DNA from: SIG636 sp045604285
GTDB lineage: Bacteria > Bacillota > Clostridia > Oscillospirales > CAG-382
Assembly: GCA_045604285.1 (NCBI GenBank)
Contig: JAZUNS010000045.1
Span: forward strand, 1 to 6,195
Direction: 5' to 3'
DNA: 6,195 nt
The notes below the pieces were generated by a model, which saw only the letters and a program-made list of their open reading frames with translations, did not search any database and had not been told where the DNA came from. Below, piece by piece: positions 1 through 5,372 of this stretch. Position 1 is the first letter of the stretch; the number at the start of each line of letters is the position of its first letter. The translations under genes were made by a program, and so were the position numbers.

Positions 1-107
1 ACTTTCAAACGGAGGCTTTTATGTACAAAAAAGATTGGCTGTTCACGTTTCTTGCCTGCATAATACTTTTCGTGGGCTGTGCATTTATCCTTTCCGGCGC
101 CACCGTT
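1..107 (+). repeat. Direct repeat, copy 1: 5' leader of the 792-aa LRR gene
   Basis: Positions 1-107 match 2872-2978 at a constant offset of 2871 bp with one mismatch (C at 100, A at 2971). The copy covers the end of a 5' untranslated region, the GGAGG ribosome site at 11-15, the ATG at 21 and about 29 codons. Homology ends sharply at 108. The copy may begin left of the window, since it is already identical at base 1. Confidence 0.95.
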
Positions 108-119
108 GAAATACGTTAA
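21..119 (+). CDS. Leader-only 32-aa membrane mini-ORF (gene remnant or microprotein)
   Basis: This ORF has ATG at 21, TAA at 117-119, and GGAGG at 11-15 with 5 nt spacing. Residues 1-29 equal the N-terminus of the 792-aa LRR protein except Ala27 for Asp27; the last three residues (Glu-Ile-Arg) are unique. It carries Lys3-Lys4, a hydrophobic stretch at about residues 6-26, and F-V-G-C ending at Cys20, which fits a lipobox. There is no LRR or other ectodomain. It ends 23 bp before the 361-aa gene, whose ribosome site lies in that gap, so the two are probably co-transcribed. It is either the 5' scar of an LRR gene that lost its body by recombination, or a small membrane peptide or lipopeptide that is still made, since its start signals are intact. 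I favour a remnant on sequence grounds but cannot exclude expression. Confidence 0.55.
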   Translation: MYKKDWLFTFLACIILFVGCAFILSGATVEIR

Positions 120-142
120 ACCATTAAATTCGGAGGAGTATT

Positions 143-1228
143 ATGACTTATAAAAGTAAAGATTGGGTGTTTACCCTGCTGGCGGCGATAATAGTTTTCG
201 TAGGCTGTATAGTTAACCTAAGCGGCGGCGATACGGAGGAGCCTGCCCCTGAGGAATCCGCAGCAAAGCCCCTGTATGAGCTTTCCTATAGCTTTGTTGA
301 GGGCAGTAACTCTCTTGCCGTTGTGGGCGTTGAGGGTACCGATTTAAGCAAAATAGAGATTCCCGAATATGCAGAAGGCTACAGGGTTACCCATATCTAC
401 GACTATTGCTTCAAGAATAATTGCGAAGTAAAAGAAGTCGTGTTGCCCGACAGTATTATTTCCATCGGCGACAGCGTTTTTGAGAATTGTGAATATCTGG
501 AAAAAATAAATGTTCCCGACAGCGTAACTACTATCGGTAATAATGCGTTTAACTGTTGCTATCTGCTTATCTCCGTAACAATGGGTAACGGCGTAATTTC
601 TATAGGCGAAAATGCCTTTACTTCTTGCACAAGGCTTGAAAGCTTAGAGCTTCCCGAAAGCTTGACCAAAATCGGAAACTATGCCTTTTCCGGCTGTGAT
701 GCCTTAACGGAAATAACTATTCCCAACCAAGTAACCAACATAGGCGAAGGCACGTTTTACTCTTGTGATAGCCTTAAAAGCGTGTCCATCGGAAAAGAGG
801 TTAATTTTATTGGTAAAGAAGCGTTTTTTACCTGCACCGCCCTTGAAAACGTATACTTGCCCAACGGTTTAACTCAGATTTGCGACAGTGCGTTTTATAA
901 TTGCGAATCACTTGCAAATATAAATATACCCAATACGGTTAACGAAATCCAAAGCAGGGCTTTTAGCGGTTGTAAATCCCTTGAAAGCATCGCAATCTCC
1001 AACAAAATCGAGTCAATTTATCAATCTGTATTTGAAAACTGCTCAAGTCTTGAAAGAGTTACGTTTTCCGAAAACGTTTACGTTATCAACGAACATGCGT
1101 TTCTCGGCTGTGAAAATCTTAAAACCGTTTACTACCGTGGCAGCGAAGCGCAATGGGGATATATCGCCATACGTGGCGGAAACTATTGTTTAACCGATGC
1201 CGAAATAATTTACAACTTTGATTTTTAA
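143..1228 (+). CDS. BspA-type LRR surface protein, 361 aa, single divergent module
   Basis: This is a predicted surface leucine-rich-repeat protein of the LRR_5/BspA family, members of which are adhesins or interaction proteins. The start is fixed by GGAGGAG at 132-138, 4 nt before the ATG. Residues 1-7 hold Lys4 and Lys6; residues 8-26 are hydrophobic with V-F-V-G-C ending at Cys22, a plausible lipobox. An acidic Glu/Pro linker covers about 28-42. Residues 43-104 form a head unlike its neighbours: it lacks the GVLTISG motif and instead reads like the GY-VT-I entry seen in other LRR_5 proteins. Ten exactly 23-residue LRR units start at 105, each with AF/VF, a Cys and a Leu at the expected places, and run into the tail (VYYRGSEAQW at 329-338, ending IIYNFDF). 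Its repeats are diverged from each other, unlike those of the next gene. There is no terminator after it: its TAA overlaps the next ribosome site. Ligand unknown. Confidence 0.95.
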   Translation: MTYKSKDWVFTLLAAIIVFVGCIVNLSGGDTEEPAPEESAAKPLYELSYSFVEGSNSLAVVGVEGTDLSKIEIPEYAEGYRVTHIYDYCFKNNCEVKEVVLPDSIISIGDSVFENCEYLEKINVPDSVTTIGNNAFNCCYLLISVTMGNGVISIGENAFTSCTRLESLELPESLTKIGNYAFSGCDALTEITIPNQVTNIGEGTFYSCDSLKSVSIGKEVNFIGKEAFFTCTALENVYLPNGLTQICDSAFYNCESLANINIPNTVNEIQSRAFSGCKSLESIAISNKIESIYQSVFENCSSLERVTFSENVYVINEHAFLGCENLKTVYYRGSEAQWGYIAIRGGNYCLTDAEIIYNFDF

Positions 1229-1233
1229 AGGAG
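1227..1233 (+). promoter_or_regulatory. Ribosome binding site overlapping the upstream stop codon
   Basis: AAAGGAG at 1227-1233 shares its first two A's with the TAA stop (1226-1228) of the 361-aa gene and sits 6 nt before the ATG at 1240. This arrangement suggests translational coupling of the two LRR genes and leaves no room for a promoter between them. Confidence 0.85.
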
Positions 1234-1239
1234 CTTTAT

Positions 1240-2727
1240 ATGACCTATAGAAGTAAAGATTGGGTGTTTACCCTGCTGGCGGCGATAATAGTTTTCGTGG
1301 GCTGTATAGTTAACCTTGGCGGAACCGATACAAACGACGATTCAAGCTATAATGATGAATCTTACCCAACGCAGGAAAGCATCACTTGGAATCTCACTGA
1401 CGGCGTGCTTACCATATCCGGCAGCGGTGATATGAAGGATTATACATATAAATCAACCGAAGATTGGCGTAGCAGAAAGCCGGAAATCAAAGAAGTGGTT
1501 ATAGAAGAAGGCGTAACAACCATCGGCAACTATGCGTTCTCCGGCTGCTACGCTCTTAGAAGTATCACAATCCCCGACAGCGTAACAACTATCGGTAACT
1601 TTGCGTTCTTCGAATGCACAGCCCTTACAAGCATCACAATCCCCGATAGCGTAATAACAATCGGCAGCGCTGCGTTCTACAACTGCTCCTCTCTTAGAAG
1701 TATTACAATCCCCGATAGCGTAACAACTATCGGCACCTCTGCGTTCCAATTCTGCGACGCCCTTACAAGCATCACAATCCCCGATAGCGTAACAACTATC
1801 GGCAACGATGCGTTCTCCTACTGCGACGCCCTTACAAGCATCACAATCCCCGACAGTGTAACAACTATCGGCACCTCTGCATTCTCTGGTTGCGACGCCC
1901 TCTCCACCGTATACTACGGCGGCAGTGAAGCACAGTGGAACGATATAGAAATCGGCAATAATAACGAAAATCTTACCAATGCCAACATAATTTTTAAGTA
2001 CAATACAGAAAATGCAGAAACAACGGACGGCAGTTCTTGGAACCTGACAGGCGGCGTGCTTACCATATCCGGCAACGGTGATATGAAGGATTATACATAT
2101 AAATCAACCGAAGATTGGCGTAGCAGAAAGTCGGAAATCAAAGAAGTGGTTATAGAAGAAGGCGTAACAACAATCGGCGACTATGCGTTTTGCGCCTGCA
2201 CCGCCATTGAAAGCATCACAATCCCCGACAGTGTAACAACAATCGGCGATTATGCGTTCTCCGACTGCGACATTCTTGAAAGCATTACAATCCCCGATAG
2301 CGTAACCACTATCGGAGACAGCGCGTTTTCCTACAGCTCCGCTCTTAAAAGCATAACTATCCCTGAGGGCGTAACTACAATTGGCGATAGTGTGTTCTGC
2401 GCCTGCACCGCCCTTACAAGCATCACAATCCCCGACAGCGTAACCACTATCGGAGACAACGCGTTTTCCTCCTGCTCCGCTTTTAAAAGCATAACTATTC
2501 CTGACAGCGTAACTACTATCGGCTACTATGCGTTCTCCAACTGCGACGCCCTTACAAGCATTACAATCCCCGATAGAGTAACAACAATCGGCGGCTTTGC
2601 GTTCGACGGCTGCACAGCCCTCTTCACCGTATACTACGGCGGCAGTGAAGCTCAGTGGAATAATATTGATATAGGCGGAGGCAACTACGACCTTACCGAT
2701 GCAATTATAATTTACAACTACAACTAA
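1240..2727 (+). CDS. BspA-type LRR surface protein, 495 aa, two duplicated modules
   Basis: This is a predicted surface LRR protein. The leader (residues 1-26, V-F-V-G-C ending at Cys22) is nearly identical in DNA to that of the 361-aa gene and supports a lipoprotein or N-anchored surface form. Residues 29-48 are an Asp/Ser/Tyr/Glu linker. Module 1 (about 49-256) has a head with GVLTISG at 55-61 and DWRSRK at 75-80, six 23-residue LRR units starting at 92, and a tail with VYYGGSEAQW. After a short Thr/Glu linker, module 2 (about 265-495) repeats the same plan with seven LRR units starting at 309 and ends in IIYNYN. The modules are offset by 217 residues. Within units, VTTIG and SITIPDS are almost invariant while about six positions between them vary. 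Unit 3 of module 2 has Ser in place of the conserved Cys. Its ribosome site overlaps the previous stop and a terminator follows, so it is the last gene of its operon. Confidence 0.95.
   Translation: MTYRSKDWVFTLLAAIIVFVGCIVNLGGTDTNDDSSYNDESYPTQESITWNLTDGVLTISGSGDMKDYTYKSTEDWRSRKPEIKEVVIEEGVTTIGNYAFSGCYALRSITIPDSVTTIGNFAFFECTALTSITIPDSVITIGSAAFYNCSSLRSITIPDSVTTIGTSAFQFCDALTSITIPDSVTTIGNDAFSYCDALTSITIPDSVTTIGTSAFSGCDALSTVYYGGSEAQWNDIEIGNNNENLTNANIIFKYNTENAETTDGSSWNLTGGVLTISGNGDMKDYTYKSTEDWRSRKSEIKEVVIEEGVTTIGDYAFCACTAIESITIPDSVTTIGDYAFSDCDILESITIPDSVTTIGDSAFSYSSALKSITIPEGVTTIGDSVFCACTALTSITIPDSVTTIGDNAFSSCSAFKSITIPDSVTTIGYYAFSNCDALTSITIPDRVTTIGGFAFDGCTALFTVYYGGSEAQWNNIDIGGGNYDLTDAIIIYNYN
1401..1538 (+). 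repeat. Module-head direct repeat, copy 1
   Basis: These 138 bp, encoding the GVLTISG...EEGVTTIG module head and the start of the first LRR unit, match 2052-2189 with four mismatches (1424, 1480, 1521, 1528) at an offset of 651 bp (217 codons). This shows that the 495-aa gene grew by duplication of a whole head-LRR-tail module. Confidence 0.95.
1513..1926 (+). repeat. LRR array 1: six 69-bp units
   Basis: Six in-frame 69-bp units start at 1513, 1582, 1651, 1720, 1789 and 1858. Each encodes VTTIG, two variable residues, AF, two variable residues, Cys, one variable residue, A/S-L, one variable residue, then SITIPDS. The sixth runs into the tail instead of SITIPDS. The units are highly similar at DNA level. 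Confidence 0.95.
2052..2189 (+). repeat. Module-head direct repeat, copy 2
   Basis: This is the partner of 1401-1538 (134 of 138 bases identical). Its stretch from 2104 to about 2184 also matches 5655 to about 5735 in the last gene with a single mismatch (GTG versus GCG codon), so the same block is shared between genes as well as within one. Confidence 0.95.
2164..2646 (+). repeat. LRR array 2: seven 69-bp units
   Basis: Seven in-frame 69-bp units start at 2164 and recur every 69 bp; the last runs into the VYYGGSEAQW tail. The organisation is the same as array 1 with one more unit, so copy number has changed since the module duplicated. Unit 3 (2302-2370) lacks the conserved Cys (AGC for TGC). 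Confidence 0.95.
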
Positions 2728-2734
2728 ACGCTTT

Positions 2735-2768
2735 AGGGCTTTCGGATACACTCCGAAAGCCCTTTTTT
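2735..2768 (+). terminator. Intrinsic terminator after the 495-aa LRR gene
   Basis: A perfect 12-bp stem (2735-2746 with 2752-2763) encloses the 5-nt loop TACAC, and a run of six T's occupies 2763-2768. It begins 8 bp after the TAA. A closely related hairpin follows the 792-aa gene, so the 3' end of the transcription unit appears to have been copied with the gene. Confidence 0.92.
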
Positions 2769-2801
2769 GCCCTTTGAAGCGGCAAACCCCTTAAAATTCC
2801 C

Positions 2802-2830
2802 TTGAATATAACGATAAAATATGTTATCCT
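2802..2830 (+). promoter_or_regulatory. Predicted promoter of the 792-aa LRR gene
   Basis: The -35 box is TTGAAT (2802-2807), followed by a 17-nt spacer and the -10 box TATCCT (2825-2830) with an extended TG-N element at 2822-2824. It lies just after the terminator and gives a 5' untranslated region of roughly 55 nt. The promoter before the last gene has the same geometry (TTG, 17 nt, TGN-TAT-N-CT-AA), which strengthens both calls. The matches to the housekeeping consensus are moderate (4/6 and 4/6). Confidence 0.65.
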
Positions 2831-2871
2831 AAAAATAAGTTACTTTTCAATGCAATGAAAATTCTACGTTG

Positions 2872-2978
2872 ACTTTCAAACGGAGGCTTTTATGTACAAA
2901 AAAGATTGGCTGTTCACGTTTCTTGCCTGCATAATACTTTTCGTGGGCTGTGCATTTATCCTTTCCGGCGACACCGTT
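2872..2978 (+). repeat. Direct repeat, copy 2: 5' leader of the 792-aa LRR gene
   Basis: This is the partner of positions 1-107, with 106 of 107 bases identical. It contains GGAGG (2882-2886) and the first 29 codons of the 792-aa gene. Recombination between the copies would delete or duplicate a 2871-bp unit holding the mini-ORF and the 361-aa and 495-aa genes. Confidence 0.95.
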
Positions 2979-5270
2979 CGGGAAGCAGACTACGTTTATG
3001 CTCTGCTGGCGGCGGTGCTTGCGGTGCTTAGTCTTGTGACTAATATGGGCGGCAACAAATCCGAAAAAGCCCCCGTATCCTCTGTGGCTGCCGAAAAGCC
3101 CAAATTTGCAACCTTGGATTGGAGCATCAAGAACGGCGTGCTGACCATATCGGGCAAGGGACCTATGGAGTTTATCCCTGCCGACTCGCCTAAGTTTTGG
3201 CGTTATAGACATAAGGAGATAAAAGAGATAGTTGTAAAAGAGGGTATAACCTCTATCAGCGGTGATGCTTTTAACTTACATGCTTTAGTTTCTGTTATTA
3301 CTTTGCCTAAAAGTCTTAATTTTATAGGTGAAAAGGCTTTTTATTGGTGCGAAAGCCTAAAAACCGTTAATTATTTTGGTAGCGAGGCTCAATGGAAGAA
3401 GATAACAATAGAAGATAACAACGCCGCACTTGCCAAAGCAAAAAAGGTTTACAACTATACTCCACCCGTCACTTCAAAGACGGAAAGCACTTCCACTGCA
3501 GCCGCCGAAACTACTCGCACCAAACCCGTGTTGTGGGCTTTTAATAACGGCGTGCTGACCATATCGGGCAACGGCGCCATAAAAAACTATCCCCAAAATT
3601 CCAACATCACCGATGACTGGCGCGGCAAGCGCGGCGAGATAAAAAACGTTGTTATCCATGAGGGCGTTACCCATATAGGCGAAAACGCTTTTTATAACTG
3701 CACTGGTCTTAACGTGGTAAATATCCCGAAAAGTGTTACCTCTATAGCCGCAAACGCCTTTTATTGGTGCGATAACATCAAAACCGTATATTACAACGGC
3801 TCTACCGCCGACTGGCATAGGATAACCAAGGGTTCCAATAACGCCCGCCTGCTTTCCGCCAATCTGGTTTGTGCGGCAGACCGCAAAAAGACGACCCCCG
3901 CCGGTTCCGCCAAAACCCCTTGGACCCTTGTTGACGGCGTGCTGACCATAACCGGCAAGGGCCCTATGGAAAACTTTGCCCACGGTGATACCAAGCACTG
4001 GCTTGCCGGGAAAAACGATATAACCCGTGTAGTTATATCAGAAGGTATTACCACCATAGGCGAAAGCGCATTTTACGACTGTAAAAATCTGAAAAGCGTA
4101 TCCACCCCCAAAACCGTTACCTCCATAGGCAAAAGCGCTTTTCATGGCTGTAAATCCCTTACGGGCATGAGTATGCCGAAAAGCATTACCTCCATAGGCG
4201 ACAACGCCTTTTCCGGTTGCGAAAGTTTTTCCGCAGTATCCTTGTCCGAAAACCTGACCTCTATCGGCGCGTATGCCTTTTATAATTGTAAAAGCCTTAA
4301 CAGCCTGATTATTCCAAGCAGCGTTACCGCCATCGGACACGGTGCCTTTTATAACTGTACCGCACTGCCGAGCATAAAAATCCCCAACCGCGTTACCACC
4401 CTGGGGGACGAAGCCTTTTACGGCTGTACGGGTCTTGTTATGTTAATGCTGCCCGCCGCCCTTACATATATAGGCAAAAGCTGTTTTTACGGCTGCACAA
4501 ACCTTAGCAACGTTACCTTCGGCGGCAGTAAAAGCCAGTGGGCAAGCGTAAAAAAGGGTGAGGGAAACTCTAAACTTTCCTCTGTAAGCCTTACTTTTAA
4601 GCAGGATACCCCCGCCGCTCCCCCCAAGACGGAAAAGGTGGAGGACTTCTCCAAGCTGTTCGGTGACGAAAGCACCGCCGCAACCCCAAAGGCGACTACC
4701 ACTGCCGATTTCGTCACCTGGACTGTTGCAAACGGCGTGCTGACCATATCGGGCAAGGGCGCTATGAAAAACTATTCCTTCGTTTCCAAAGAGGATTGGC
4801 GCATCAAAAAGTATGAGATAAAAAAGGTCGTAATAAACGAGGGCATAACGTCTATCGGCGACTACGCCTTTTTCGACCTGGGCTACCTTGTAAGCGTAAG
4901 CCTTCCCAACAGTCTTCGCACTATCGGCGTGTGGGCGTTTTCCTCTTGTAAGGCGCTTAGCGAAGTAAACATCCCCGCTTCCGTTACTTCAATAGCCAAA
5001 GGCGCTTTCTATTACTGTCCCGCTATTAAAAATCTCGCCATACCCAAGGGCGTGACCTCTATCGGTGACGAAACCTTTTATTCTTGTGAAGGCCTTACCG
5101 ATATATCTATCCCCGACACCGTTGTTTCCATCGGCAACAAGGCGTTTACCTGCTGTAGAGCGCTTAAAACCGTAAAATACGGCGGTAGCAAGGAGCAGTG
5201 GAACGCAATATCGCTCGGAGATAATAACGGTCTATTGACCTCTGCCAATATAATCTACAACTACAACTGA
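2892..5270 (+). CDS. BspA-type LRR surface protein, 792 aa, four modules
   Basis: This is a large predicted surface LRR protein with its own promoter and terminator. The start is set by GGAGG at 2882-2886, 5 nt before the ATG. Residues 3-20 form a leader ending in F-V-G-C (Cys20). Unusually, a second hydrophobic segment without Cys follows at about 34-53 and resembles the leader of the neighbouring genes. A linker covers 54-76. Module 1 (about 77-189) and module 2 (about 214-326) each have a GVLTISG head, about two LRR units and a QW or DW tail. Module 3 (about 343-569) has a GVLTITG head, seven LRR units from VISEG onward and a GGSKSQW tail. Module 4 (about 607-792) has five LRR units and ends IIYNYN. 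Linkers of Thr/Pro/Ala/Lys/Glu at about 190-213, 327-342 and 570-606 separate the modules. The head DNA recurs almost unchanged at about 3132, 3546, 3933 and 4734, but the LRR units are well diverged. There is no sortase motif. Ligand unknown. Confidence 0.95.
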   Translation: MYKKDWLFTFLACIILFVGCAFILSGDTVREADYVYALLAAVLAVLSLVTNMGGNKSEKAPVSSVAAEKPKFATLDWSIKNGVLTISGKGPMEFIPADSPKFWRYRHKEIKEIVVKEGITSISGDAFNLHALVSVITLPKSLNFIGEKAFYWCESLKTVNYFGSEAQWKKITIEDNNAALAKAKKVYNYTPPVTSKTESTSTAAAETTRTKPVLWAFNNGVLTISGNGAIKNYPQNSNITDDWRGKRGEIKNVVIHEGVTHIGENAFYNCTGLNVVNIPKSVTSIAANAFYWCDNIKTVYYNGSTADWHRITKGSNNARLLSANLVCAADRKKTTPAGSAKTPWTLVDGVLTITGKGPMENFAHGDTKHWLAGKNDITRVVISEGITTIGESAFYDCKNLKSVSTPKTVTSIGKSAFHGCKSLTGMSMPKSITSIGDNAFSGCESFSAVSLSENLTSIGAYAFYNCKSLNSLIIPSSVTAIGHGAFYNCTALPSIKIPNRVTTLGDEAFYGCTGLVMLMLPAALTYIGKSCFYGCTNLSNVTFGGSKSQWASVKKGEGNSKLSSVSLTFKQDTPAAPPKTEKVEDFSKLFGDESTAATPKATTTADFVTWTVANGVLTISGKGAMKNYSFVSKEDWRIKKYEIKKVVINEGITSIGDYAFFDLGYLVSVSLPNSLRTIGVWAFSSCKALSEVNIPASVTSIAKGAFYYCPAIKNLAIPKGVTSIGDETFYSCEGLTDISIPDTVVSIGNKAFTCCRALKTVKYGGSKEQWNAISLGDNNGLLTSANIIYNYN

Positions 5271-5277
5271 CCCCAGC

Positions 5278-5308
5278 GGGCTTTCGGATGCATTCCGAAG
5301 GCCCTTTT
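5278..5308 (+). terminator. Intrinsic terminator after the 792-aa LRR gene
   Basis: An 11-bp stem (5278-5288 with 5294-5304, one G-U pair) encloses the loop TGCAT and is followed by four T's. The stem core CTTTCGGA/TCCGAA is shared with the terminator at 2735-2768. It starts 7 bp after the TGA. The shorter T-run may make it leakier than its sister. Confidence 0.85.
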
Positions 5309-5312
5309 GCTA

Positions 5313-5341
5313 TTGCACAAAATGCAAAAATGTGGTATTCT
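5313..5341 (+). promoter_or_regulatory. Predicted promoter of the fourth LRR gene
   Basis: The -35 box is TTGCAC (5313-5318), with a 17-nt spacer and a -10 box TATTCT (5336-5341) preceded by an extended TG-N (5333-5335). It sits immediately after the terminator and about 30 bp before the start codon, so the untranslated leader is short. The -35 match is weak (3/6); the shared geometry with 2802-2830 is the main support. A 5-bp inverted repeat (TTGCA at 5313-5317, TGCAA at 5323-5327) overlaps the -35 box. Confidence 0.6.
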
Positions 5342-5372
5342 AAGCTGTAAATAATATTTCCGGAGGAGCGTT

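Noticed and set aside
1453..2751. Antisense ORFs of 98 and 215 aa (and 66 aa at 5949-6149) rich in Cys, Ala, Gly and Asp in a 23-residue rhythm
   Set aside because: They are the reverse complement of the LRR units. The unit length is a multiple of three and homogeneous, so an open reverse frame repeats automatically. No convincing ribosome site or independent conservation is seen.
2844..2861. Inverted repeat TTTTCA / TGAAAA in the 5' untranslated region of the 792-aa gene
   Set aside because: It is only 6 bp, AT-rich and with a 6-nt loop; this is easily found by chance in AT-rich leader DNA and has no counterpart before the last gene.
2869..2897. TTGACT (2869-2874) with TATGTA (2891-2896) as a second promoter for the 792-aa gene
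   Set aside because: The -10 would overlap the start codon, so a transcript would begin inside the gene. The promoter at 2802-2830 is better placed.
2847..4756. Several antisense ORFs (88-174 aa) within the 792-aa gene and a 70-aa + frame ORF at 981-1193
   Set aside because: They lie wholly inside clear LRR coding sequence in other frames, lack ribosome sites and show no recognisable domains.
143..5270. Sortase (LPXTG-like) or other C-terminal cell-wall anchor
   Set aside because: The C-termini of the three complete proteins end in YNYN or YNFDF without a sorting motif, hydrophobic tail or basic end.
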